Below, one piece after another: positions 48,341 to 57,539 of a stretch of 64,000 nt of DNA. Where the stretch lies: the NCBI GenBank assembly GCA_964019425.1, contig OZ025841.1:558001-622000 (forward strand). Direction: 5' to 3'. Each line of letters starts with the position of its first letter. The stretch's first letter is position 1. Origin of the DNA: Flectonema sp. DT1601. Taxonomy: Eukaryota; Euglenozoa; Diplonemea; Diplonemida; Diplonemidae. Under the pieces are notes generated by a model. That model worked only from the letters and a program-made list of their open reading frames with translations. It ran no database searches and was not told where the DNA came from. A program made the position numbers and the translations under genes.

Positions 48341-49450
48341 TGGTAAAAAAAACTACTCAGGGGGGGCCTGAACTGCATTGCTTCGTAGTTGTCATCGGTG
48401 CTTGTTAATCTAACTAACTAACAAATCCTATCGTTCTCTACAGTTTATTGTGGTAATGCATTCACATGGCTCTCGTAAGAGTAACAGTGTAACTTCGCGA
48501 TTCCTTGCCAGCAGAGATCTTGCTGTATGTGACTAGCAGATCAAAGCTGTTAGATGTATTGGGTGGTATGGGACTAGAAGTTGAAGATGACTTGGAGGTT
48601 AGGGCTCGTGTTGCTGGCACGGATGGCATGCTGATCTGGTGCGATGAGAAGATTGGTGAGGTTGACGGCGTATCGCAATACACTGTTGCTGGGACCCTGC
48701 ATCTCCGCCCACAGCCACCAAGTACAGTTGTCCCGATCCTCTTGCAGCACATCGCCATGCGCCGCATTCCGCAGTTTACCCGCCAGCTTCATGGTCTTGA
48801 CTCCGTCAGTTATTGGGCTGCACGAAGAGAGATGATCCGGTGGTTGTATGTGCAGGATTGTGTGTTTCTCATTCGCAACCGGGAGAGTACTTTCTGCCTA
48901 GTAAGTGACGCAACATCTGTGACAGAAAACTCGTCAGCGCTACACATCACTGCTGCTACAGCTACGACTGCATGCTATAGTCTTGCATGCAGACTGACAC
49001 AGAGCCACCAAGCTCAATCATTCTGTGACACACTACGACGTGCGCTGCACCACTTCCAGCAGCTCGGAATCTTAATCACTGATCCGGCACCACCACCTCT
49101 GTCAACCTGCACGATTACCTGCGCTCAGTGATCGGGGTGGATCAGAATACAGGGGGTTTAAATTATTTGACCAAGATGGCAATATCTGCCTCATCCCGGA
49201 GCCTACACACCGAGTTCATTGCATTGCCTCCTGGATTGCAAAGTACTTTGGCCTCAGTGACTTCCTCCGTTCAATAGTAACACTGTGCTTCTTCATACGT
49301 GGGAATCAGTCGTTTGCTTACTGGCTTCGCAAGAAGCACCGCATCTCTTTTAGGGCGTGCCCATTTAAAGAGAAGGTTACAAATGGGCGCTTCGGCAGAA
49401 AGTTCAGGACAGCCAGGCCAGAAGATCAGGCCACTGTCACCTCGATTATT
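48341..49450 (+). mobile_element. Element T, copy 1 (unrecognised, partial)
   Basis: The segment starts GTAAAAAAAACTACTCAGG, shared with 55899 onward, and includes about 400 bp (48999-49395) that recur nearly unchanged at 56258-56655. Between these the two copies differ, so they are different deletion products of one longer element. The terminal inverted repeats seen in copy 2 are not present here. It is bounded by MITE 2 on the left and by the tail of LINE K on the right. Confidence 0.5.
48505..49131 (+). CDS. Unrecognised 208-residue frame in element T
   Basis: I do not recognise this protein. It begins MPAEILLYVTSRSKLLDVLG and has a mixed composition with protein-like codon choice and no low complexity. 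The last 40 or so residues (SHQAQSFCDTLRRALHHFQQLGIL) recur in copy 2 near 56270, which supports real coding. Further conserved-looking sequence in another frame follows downstream (LHDYLRSVIGVDQN, then FKLFDQDGNICLIPEP), so the intact gene was probably longer. The start codon is not certain. Confidence 0.45.
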   Translation: MPAEILLYVTSRSKLLDVLGGMGLEVEDDLEVRARVAGTDGMLIWCDEKIGEVDGVSQYTVAGTLHLRPQPPSTVVPILLQHIAMRRIPQFTRQLHGLDSVSYWAARREMIRWLYVQDCVFLIRNRESTFCLVSDATSVTENSSALHITAATATTACYSLACRLTQSHQAQSFCDTLRRALHHFQQLGILITDPAPPPLSTCTITCAQ

Positions 49451-49537
49451 TGAAAATGTATAATATTATTGTGAGTATTTATTTGAAAATGAAAAGGTAT
49501 AATATTATTGTGGGGATATGAGGGATAGCAGGGAGAT

Positions 49538-49568
<31 letters not shown>

Positions 49569-49578
49569 CTTATTTATT

Positions 49579-50297
49579 GTTAGCTGCTGGTGTATCTTGA
49601 TCATGTGTTGATACTTGCATTTTTTTATTTGTAATCTTCTATTACAATTCTCTTTCTGTTCTGGTCTGTTACTTCATTTGTCTTGTTTAACTTCAGTTAT
49701 ATCCATTTTACTTTTTATTGTTTCCCATCTGCTTTTTATTTTCTATTAGTTCTGGTCAGAAACTCCTGGGCAGCAAGAAGGAAAGCAGTTTAGTACTTCT
49801 GGGTGTTTGGCATCACCCCCCATAGTGAGCAAGTACAACAGGTAGCATTGGTAGTCTGTTGATCCTGAGTGATCCCAGCTACAGTTTTGTTTTTCTTTCT
49901 TTTTTTTAGAAGAAAATCAGGACATCCAAGCACTGCTGGATAGTTGCTGAATGCAGGGCCTGCCTGTGGCATTATAATAACAGGCTAAGTCATTTGTAGT
50001 TCATAGTTTACCTTTGATTTTATAACTTCACATAGGGTACTATGAACGATGAGAGATCCAGTGGGATCACTCAGGGTCTAGTAGAGACCACCAATGTTGT
50101 GCGTTGATAGGCAAGGTGACCAACCTTGACATTCTTTCTTTTCTCTCCTGTTGTGACAAACACAAAATACACACACAGCTTACAGTGTGTTCTTTGTGTA
50201 TGTTTTCTTCAGGTGTGAGTAGTTTTTTTGTTCTTGCTCTTCAGAGAGGGCCTTAGCCAAAAGCTAACAGTCCAAATCTCACCTGGTAAACTCAACT
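49579..50297 (+). mobile_element. Diverged relative of the hairpin-array LINE, 3' end only (L)
   Basis: This 719-bp insert lies antisense between K's poly(T) and its first array unit. Part of it resembles the LINE 3' UTR (ATTGTTTCCCATCTGC, TCTGGTCTGTTA). Its end has TTAGC-CAAAA-GCTAA followed by CAGTCC, the counterpart of GGAGC-CAAAA-GCTCC-CAGTCC in the main family. It has no hairpin array. It ends near GGTAAACTC without poly(A). Confidence 0.65.
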
Positions 50298-50722
50298 CTT
50301 TAAAAAAAGGAAACAATCAGTTTAGCGTCTCGATCAGGACGGAAAATAGAAAGTAATCGACATAGTCGATCGATAGAAAAAAAACAATGATAACATTGTT
50401 TATTCTTTTTTTTTTTTTTTTTTTTTTAAATCCTTTTAATTATTTTAAAGAAAAAACAATCAGTTTAGCGTCTTGACCAGGACGGAAAATAGTAAGTAAT
50501 CGACATAGTCGATCGATAAAAAAAAACAATGATAACATTGTTTATTCCTTTTTTTTTTTTTTAATTCTTTTTATTTATTTTTAAAGAAAAAACAATCAGT
50601 TTAGCGTCCTGACCAGGACGGAAAATAGAAAGTAATCGACATAGTCGATCGATAAAAAAAACAATGATAACATTGTTTATTCTTTTTTTTTTTTTTTTTT
50701 AATTCTTTTTATTTATTTTTAA

Positions 50723-52460
50723 CCCATTAAGGACGGGGGGTCCACTACAGTGGTTATTTTGAAATTTTATTTTCGCTAAGGGGAAAACCCGGCTAACGCT
50801 ACCCAGGGGGGGTGTAATCGAGGCCGTTTCGCGACGAATCTTGGGTGGGATGGCGTGGTTCGCTGTGTTTTCATTCATGAAATTCAAAACTAATAATCGA
50901 AATTTTACCACCTAACAAGAAGTTTCGTGTGCCTGTTGAAATTGATACAAGTTCGGCGTCCTATGAAAGTCTGATGATGATGGATTCTGTATCGGAGTCG
51001 TCATCTGACAGCAACACAGCAAAGGTATCAAAGTGGGGGGGCAAAACCAAGAGAATCCCCAGGGAAAAACGGAAAGGACCTACCCAGAGTGTGAGCGACT
51101 TTAATGAAATGAGCGAATTGAAGGCATCCAACTCATTTTCACTGATCATGTGCTTAAAATGATATTTCGACACACTCTTGCCTACCCGATTGACAAAGAG
51201 ACGTCCATGAAGTCACTAGAAGTTGGTGAACTGAAATGCTTTCTCCGTAATTTCCACACTGCTAACAAACACATTCCTGCTTCTTATGTTCATAGTCTTG
51301 TTAAACCCCATAATAATAAAGGGCATTGGGTGACGTTTGACAATTTCAATTCGTCATACGCATTTCTTGTTTTGATGTTAGCGAAAGGGTTCCACTGTGT
51401 TGGAACAGCCTGACGGAACAGAAAGGGAGTTCTGTTGATGTTACAAAACCGAAGGTTACCCCTGGACCGGGACGACTAAGCAAATCGGAAGTGAAAGAAA
51501 GACCGAAGAATCTTTCTGCTTCTTACCTTCAGTCAAGCACGGCATCCACCATATAAAGTGGAGAGACTCAAAGGATGTGCATCTTTTCAGTACTCTTCCC
51601 TTACGTGAGCACTGTGTCGATGTATATCGCTGGATTAGGAAGAGAAATAAAAAAGAAAAAGTGCCGATCAAACTACCGTGCAAGTAGACAGGTACACCAA
51701 AACGATGGGAGGTGTTAACCTGATGGATAGCGTGAAGGGAAGGGCGAACAGAAACCTTCAAACTAAACGATGGCATCTAAAGGTTTTCGACTACTTGCTG
51801 AAAGTTTCAATGTTCAACACGTTTACCCTTCAAAAGAAATGCAGTAAGGATACTGGTACCTACACACGGTATGTAGAGGAGCTCGCTATGCAACTCGTCA
51901 GTGACGGGACGTCGAGAGACAAGACAACCAATACTACATCTACTATTGACTCGGGTTCGCACTTTTCACACATGTTCAGCACCACTGAGCACTATCCATC
52001 AATATTTGGCGCTGCTAAACAATGTAAGTATCACAATACTCGAGTGAGGACTACTTATGGATGCCAGGGGTGTAAGGTTTTTATGTGTCCTGCACCCTGT
52101 TTTGGCAAATACCACTTAAATCTTACAAAGGGGAGAACATTTGCGTCCCATACCACCACCTCTGTGTCGGGAGGTGCTATCCGGGAAGAATGTACGAAGG
52201 GGAAGACCCCTGCACTCACAACAACATCAAAATTGAAGAGGCGCAGGGAGTCATAAGAACTGAGCTTATTTTTGTCTTTGGTGGTGTTTTCATTTGTTCT
52301 GTTCACCCTTTAGGTGGTGAATGTGTGTGTATTTTTAACGGGCAGGCAATGGCGGTTCACTTTGTCACATCACCTTTCCGAGCCCCCCTACCCCTTTTCC
52401 CCGTTAGCTCTTTTTTCAAAAAAAGTCAAAAAACCGGGTTTTACCCCCGTCCGTAATGGG
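50723..52460 (+). mobile_element. piggyBac-type DNA transposon, copy 2 (internally deleted)
   Basis: This 1,738-bp element is nearly identical to copy 1, with the same ends and the same internal deletion. It is flanked by TTAA at 50719-50722 and 52461-52464. The target is a different position of the array unit from that of copy 1 (TTATTTATTT before the TTAA here, TTCTTTTTTA in copy 1), so the two are separate insertions rather than one duplicated locus. Confidence 0.9.
50929..52256 (+). pseudogene. Broken piggyBac transposase, copy 2
   Basis: The layout is the same as in copy 1: the second and third catalytic-Asp regions (TFDNFNSSYAF, KWRDSKDVHLFSTL), the MGGVNLMDSVKG segment and the C-terminal cysteine-rich domain are present, and the first Asp region is absent. 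A few substitutions distinguish it from copy 1 (for example KGRANRN here and KARANRN there). Both copies must have been moved by a transposase made elsewhere. Confidence 0.85.
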
Positions 52461-53037
52461 TTAAAAAGAAAAAAAATGGAAAATAGAAATTAGTCGACAA
52501 AGTCGAACGATAAAAAAAAACAATGATAACATTGTTTATTCTTTTTTTTTTTTATTTTTTTTATATTCTTTTTTATTAATTTTGAAAAAAAAACAATCAG
52601 TTTAGCGTCTTGACCAGGACGGAAAATAGAAAGTAGTCGACATAGTCGATCGATAAAAAAAACAATGATAACATTGTTTATTCTTTTTTTTTTTTTTTTT
52701 TAATTCTTTTTATTTATTTTTAAAAAGAAAAAAAATGGAAAATAGAAATTAGTCAACAAAGTCGAACGATAAAAAAAAACAATGATAACATTGTTTATTC
52801 TTTTTTTTTTTTATTTTTTTTATATTCTTTTTTATTAATTTTGAAAAAAAAACAATCAGTTTAGCGTCTTGACCAGGACGGAAAATAGAAAGTAGTCGAC
52901 ATAGTCGATCGATAAAAAAAACAATGATAACATTGTTTATTCTTTTTTTTTATTTTAAATTCATTTTATTTATTTTTTAAAGAAAAAAAAACGGAAAATA
53001 GAAATTAGTCGACAAAGTCGAACGATAAAAAAAAACA

Positions 53038-53223
53038 AATGCTGCTGCCAGGAAAGTTGCACAAGAAAAAACTGCTCAGCGAAAAGAGGAGGCAAGAAAG
53101 GAGAAGGCGGCTGCCAAGAAGGCGAAGGAGGAAGCAAGGGATGCAGCCAGGAAGAAGGCTGCAGAGGCGAAGAAAAAGAAGGCTGCAGAACCGGCACGCA
53201 AGAATCCCAAGGTTGAGCAATGA
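53038..53223 (+). CDS. Lys/Ala/Glu-rich C-terminal fragment of an unknown protein
   Basis: An open frame runs from the end of the K array to TGA at 53221-53223. It encodes 61 residues, almost all Ala, Lys, Glu and Arg (for example KEKAAAKKAKEEARDAARKK), a highly charged helix of the kind found in ribosomal, chromatin or coiled-coil proteins. There is no start: the 5' part is cut off where K ends. It could be a host gene 3' end or part of a transposon. The overlapping frame that starts MLLPGKLHK is a shadow. Confidence 0.4.
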   Translation, partial: NAAARKVAQEKTAQRKEEARKEKAAAKKAKEEARDAARKKAAEAKKKKAAEPARKNPKVEQ

Positions 53224-53388
53224 CAACAGTTGCTCTTTGGATTTTTTATTTATTTAACCAAAAAAATTATCATCAGCTTGGAACCCAATGATTACACTCA
53301 CTTGTTTCTACCCCAATGAATTACCTCTCATTGTCTCTCAAGCAATATCAATATGGGTTGTCAGGCTGTCTCCTGGCAGAGATGGGAG
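53224..53388 (+). other. Non-coding sequence after the Lys/Ala-rich fragment
   Basis: Probable 3' flank of the fragment above. I see no gene, repeat or promoter signal in it. Confidence 0.4.
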
Positions 53389-53765
53389 GAGTAATGGAAA
53401 GACACCACAGAACAGAACAGAACAGTCTGAACGAGAATGAGCCCCTCAGTGATTAAACCCACCGCACACGCGATGCGCCGGTCCAAAGTCCGGAACCTCA
53501 CCACAAGCGATGGTCAGGAAGGGTGATGGGTCACTGGGCACAAGCGATGCCCATTTAGTTGTCAAAGTGACATGACGTATGGCAAACTGAACAGGTTTGA
53601 CATCGCACAGCATACCAGCACCAACGGTACCATCTGGATATCACTCACTTTTTTCACTAGAATTCACACATTTTCACACATTTTCACAGGATTTCACTAC
53701 CAAAAAGCAGCAAAAAATTAAGTGAAAAATCGTGAAAAATCGTGAACACCTCCACCCTGCCGATC
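53389..53765 (+). repeat. Right-end fragment of element T
   Basis: About 375 bp match 56909-57300, including the GGAAAGACACCACAGAACAG block, short repeats of TTTCAC and GTGAAAAATC, and the terminus CCACCCTGCCGATCGCCTC. It is a solo right end with no left end nearby. Confidence 0.7.
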
Positions 53766-54040
53766 GCCTCAATACTGGCGTTGTGGTGCATTAAACTGGC
53801 GTCGGGGTGTTCTTTGGTTGGTCTGGAATGTGTGTACTAGTGTTGATTCTGTTGCTTTGAATCATCACATTTGGTCCTATGCATTTCAGTCTGAGCAACT
53901 GAACATTCTAACCCCGGCGTGAGTTGGTTGAAGTGATTACAATGCTTAGTTTATGTATGATGTATTAATATCTTATTAAATATCTTCCCTTTTTCACTTC
54001 AGAATTTTAACATGGATCTCGAGTGCATGAGAATTACTAC
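53766..54040. other. Non-coding gap between two T-end fragments
   Basis: No gene or repeat recognised. TACTGGCGTTGTGG and AAACTGGCGTCGGGG near its start are a weak local repeat. Confidence 0.4.
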
Positions 54041-54132
54041 CAGAAAGCAGCAAAAAATTAAGTGAAAAATCGTGAATTTTTGTGTAGCAAAGTGAAAAAT
54101 CGTAAACACCTCCACCCTGCCGATCGCCTCAA
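54041..54132 (+). repeat. Second right-end fragment of element T
   Basis: A short piece (CAGAAAGCAGCAAAAAATTA to CCTGCCGATCGCCTC) matches the last 90 or so bases of the T right end. The MULE relic follows directly, which raises the possibility that these termini belong to a MULE. Confidence 0.6.
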
Positions 54133-55193
54133 GTTTAGTTAGCTGCCGGTCAGGTCTAACTGTTCAGTTGACAGCTGCCGCTGGGTTAAGTCCAAGAAGG
54201 TAGAGGGGAGATGATGATCCTTTCTATTGGGGAGCACCAATGCAGTGCTGGTGAACACAGGGCATGCGACGGGATTGCAGAGTGGGTATCCCAGAAACTG
54301 CGTACTAAGGTTGAGGGTTGCTATGACTATGGGCCGAAGCAGGCACAAAAGGATCTGCTAGCCTTTCGGGAGGTGGCAATCAATATTAAAACTGTCGCCA
54401 GAGGCCTTGAACTTGCACGGGACCTTGTGCATGGGAAGCAGGACGAGGTTTATGCCCTTGTAGCCCCTTACCTGGCAGATCTGCAGTCAGTTAACCCTGA
54501 CATGATATTCCACACTGAGAGGCGTGATGACAATGCGTTCTCACGATGTTTTGGTCATTTTTGACACCAGAAAGTCTGGACATCATTTTACCGATTTGCT
54601 GCTCCGATGCATGTTCGCTACAGGTCCATATGCCGGACTCTTGTTCCTGACTGCCGGCTTAGGTGGTGATAGGCAGGTTGTGCCCCTTTCATTTAGCATT
54701 GGGCCTTCTGAGGATCAAGAGGGCTGGCAGTACCACCACTCCCACACACGTGACCACTTCGGTGCTCATCTCAGGCACTGCCCGCAATAGGCCTCCACAT
54801 TGACGGCATGGTCAGTAAGGCCAACTTGTGTACGATAGTCTCCCTGGAAGGGGAGGGGGAAAACGCTGTGTATGAGACTTTCCAGGGAAGCGCGCGGCGA
54901 TACCAGATGAAGAAATAAAGGATGTAAACAGAAGATACTTGTTTGACACCCTAAAACGTCAAGCAGACCTTCTGAGACTCCGTTATGTCAACAGATGGAT
55001 GACTCCCGATGCCATGTTGGCCTGTGCGAAAGCGTTCTCGGGAATGTTGAAAGGGATGGGATTAGCAAACGAGACGCTAAAGCAATTAGCTGCGGCGCTA
55101 AGAGCAGACGGAGCGGCTATCCCATTGGATCAGGCGGAACCGGTGGAGCGATCGACCTTGATTGCTTGGGCGATGAATCAGGAGGCCTGCTGA
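54133..55193 (+). pseudogene. Broken MULE (Mutator-like) transposase
   Basis: The frame at 54211-54564 has the N-terminal MULE signature: a block like KTVARGLELARDLVHGKQDE, then YALVAPYLADLQSVNPDMIF and NAFSRCF. It continues in another frame from about 54549 with FVIFDTRKSGHHFTDLL, then GLLFLTAGLGGDRQVVPLSF and EDQEGWQY, which match the first DDE block of the family. Downstream frames (54939-55193, MFDTLKRQADLLRL) I cannot place in the family. The second and third catalytic positions are not recognisable, and there is at least one frame change and a stop after HCPQ. Confidence 0.7.
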
Positions 55194-55815
55194 TAGCGTG
55201 GAAAACGGCTGCATGACGGGGAGAAGTGCCGAACCTGGGAAGCAGAAATTTTATTTTCATTTCTGTGGAAGAAGTAATTGTGTGGATTGGTGGGATGTCC
55301 CGAAGGGGCGAAGGGAGGATCCTTCCAGACTGTTCAGGTGGGTGGTTATAAGGGGAGTGTTGACAATGGAGATTGTCCAGATTACAGAGTCTGGGGAGTT
55401 TTGTTAACAAGAGTATCGACGAGGGGGTCTCGATGCATTGTGGAAGAGGGATGCGACGATGAGAAAGTATTCGGCTCACTCATTAAAAAGGGGAGCGATT
55501 TCTCTTATAATTAGTTTGATGTCGAAGTGAGAAAAGATCGACGAGATAGTAATGGGAAGGCTCCTGAAGCATTCCTCAAAGAACGATCCCCGACTTTCGA
55601 GTAAGTTCCTTTCCGGCTTAGTATGATGCAGCGTGGTGAGTGCCTTGGGATTTAATAAATAAAGCGGAAATAAAGGGCTTTCCCCTTCTCTTTATTTCCC
55701 CTTTCTTTAAAAAAAAAAGGGGAATAAAAGCCCTTTATTTGCACTAAACCCCCTTTATTTCCTCCTTTATATTCCCCCCCTTTAGTATGAGTATTAATAA
55801 TAATAATATTGTACT
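55194..55815. other. Mostly non-coding, with a 14-bp inverted repeat
   Basis: No gene is recognised; a short frame at 55198-55407 has no match that I know. Near its right end a perfect inverted repeat pairs AAATAAAGGGCTTT (55668-55681) with AAAGCCCTTTATTT (55727-55740). More CCCTTTATTTCC blocks follow up to 55790. Confidence 0.45.
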
Positions 55816-57300
55816 TTTGAGGCGATTGGCAGGGGTGGAGGTTTCACGAATTTTCACGATCCTTCACGGTTTGTCACGAGTTGTCACTACCTATCACGGT
55901 AAAAAAAACTACTCAGGGGGGGCCCGAACTGCATTGCTTCGTAGTTGTCATCGGCTCGTGGGGAGAATTATCGAGGTCTACCTAGGTAAGTATCATTGCA
56001 AGTCTTCATGTCATGTATCGTTCACTGTTCTGAAGCTCACTAATACACTTAGCAAAGTACAGGTCCAAATATATGACTCGAGTCTGAGAGACGATGTCGA
56101 TGTTGCGAAAACATCGCGATTGCTTCTGATTGTTGAGTAGCTCAATCACATTCTTCAAAGTTCTTGCAATGATACACCGTTGTTAATACTAAAGTTCTCT
56201 TTAATCCAGCTCTTGTTACAGTTTCATGTGGTTGCTGAACTATTCTAGCACACTGACACAGAGCCACCAAGCTCAATCATTCTGTGACACGCTACGACGT
56301 GCGCTGCACCACTTCCAGCAGCTCGGAATCTTAATCACTGATCTGGCACCACCACCTCTGTCAACCTGCACGATTACCTGCGCTCAGTGATCGGGGTGGA
56401 TCAGAATACAGGGGGTTTAAATTATTTGACCAAGATGGCAATATCTGCCTCATCCCGGAGCCTACACACCGAGTTCATTGCATTGCCTCCTGGATTGCGA
56501 AGTACTTTGGCCTCAGTGACTTCCTCCGTTCAATAGTAACACTGTGCTTCTTCATACGTGGGAATCGGTCGTTTGCTTACTGGCTTCGCAAGAAGCACCG
56601 CATCTCTTTTAGGGCGTGCCCATTTAAAGAGAAGGTTACGAATGGGCGCTTCGGAACCTTAGCATTTGCATGCTATGTGTTATCATGCCCGCTTCGAGGT
56701 ATTCCATTCCTCAGGTGGGTTCTCACATTCTTGCAGCGCAACAAGCGCCTCATCAAGTACTCTCATCGTCGCAGGCGGGCATACGCTTACCTGATGTCTC
56801 TCAGTAACGAGGAAATGGGCAACATCATGGAGTTCATGTGTGCACAATATAGTATTGTGAATGGTGTGCTCAGACGTCTCATCTCATTCTCCCGGGAGCA
56901 TCGCACTCCGCGAGTAATGGAAAGACACCACAGAACAGAACAGAACAGTCTGAACGAGAATGAGCCCTCAGTGATTAAACCCACCGCACACGCGATGCGC
57001 CGGTCCAAAGTCCGGAACCTCACCACAAGCGATGGTCAGGAAGGGTGATGGGTCACTGGGCACAAGCGATGCCCATTTAGTTGTCAAAGTGACATGTATG
57101 GCAAACTGAACAGGTTTGACATCGCACAGCACACCAGCACCAACGGTACCATCTAGATATCACTCACTTTTTTCACTAGAATTCACACATTTTCACACAT
57201 TTTCACAGGATTTCACTACCAGAAAGCAGCAAAAAATTAAGTGAAAAATCGTGAAAAATCGTGAAAAATCGTGAACACCTCCACCCTGCCGATCGCCTCA
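55816..57300 (+). mobile_element. Element T, copy 2, with both terminal inverted repeats
   Basis: The left end reads GAGGCGATTGGCAGGGGTGG, then AGGTTTCACGAATTTTCACG. The right end is the inverse of GAGGCGATCGGCAGGGTGG, then AGGTGTTCACGATTTTTCAC. Both ends continue into short TTCACG-type repeats. The total is about 1.49 kb. I could not find a clear target duplication. The ends resemble long, repeat-rich MULE termini, and a MULE relic lies 1 kb upstream, but the protein pieces inside are not MULE-like. The coding content is fragmentary. Confidence 0.6.
56413..57048 (+). CDS. Unrecognised protein frame in element T
   Basis: The frame is open from FKLFDQDGNICLIPEP through YFGLSDFLRSIVTLCFF, RRAYAYLMSLSNEEMGN and QYSIVNGVLRRLIS to the stop at 57046-57048. 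Only the last part starts at a non-ATG codon (56677). It looks like a real helical, aromatic-rich protein and has no family I recognise. The piece before about 56655 is shared with copy 1. The last 45 residues lie in the repeat shared with 53389-53765. Confidence 0.45.
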   Translation, partial: GFKLFDQDGNICLIPEPTHRVHCIASWIAKYFGLSDFLRSIVTLCFFIRGNRSFAYWLRKKHRISFRACPFKEKVTNGRFGTLAFACYVLSCPLRGIPFLRWVLTFLQRNKRLIKYSHRRRRAYAYLMSLSNEEMGNIMEFMCAQYSIVNGVLRRLISFSREHRTPRVMERHHRTEQNSLNENEPSVIKPTAHAMRRSKVRNLTTSDGQEG

Positions 57301-57539
57301 ACTTTGTATAGGACCCCTTCTTTGAATTAATTACTTATTTCATCTGATCAGGTGATGACTAGTATGGCGTTGTTATGTTTACAGCAAGTGAATGCTAATC
57401 TTAGTTTATTTCATCTCATCACCTGAAGAGAGACTGGTCCAGTATAATGGATTGTGGAAAGTGGCATTCTTTTGTACTCCGACGGCGAATCACTATTATT
57501 GTATATAGGTGTCGAGACAAACTAAATTTAAAAAATAAA
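57301..57539 (+). other. 5' region of the PHYHD1-like gene
   Basis: This is the sequence between element T and the chosen start codon. An imperfect palindrome surrounds CATCTGATCAGGTGATG (about 57337-57356) and half of it, CATCACCTGA, recurs near 57416. No TATA box is obvious. An upstream in-frame ATG at 57447 would add 31 residues. Confidence 0.35.

Larger units (their letters stand above)
49451..53037 (-). mobile_element. Hairpin-array LINE, copy K (partial tail and array)
   Basis: K is a minus-strand copy whose tail is cut at about 49451-49487, with a short local duplication of TATAATATTATTGTG. It then has poly(T) and an array to 53037. It is interrupted by the diverged LINE L (49579-50297) and by piggyBac copy 2. 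At 53037 the array stops in the run before an AACAATG hairpin and unrelated sequence begins. Confidence 0.75.
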
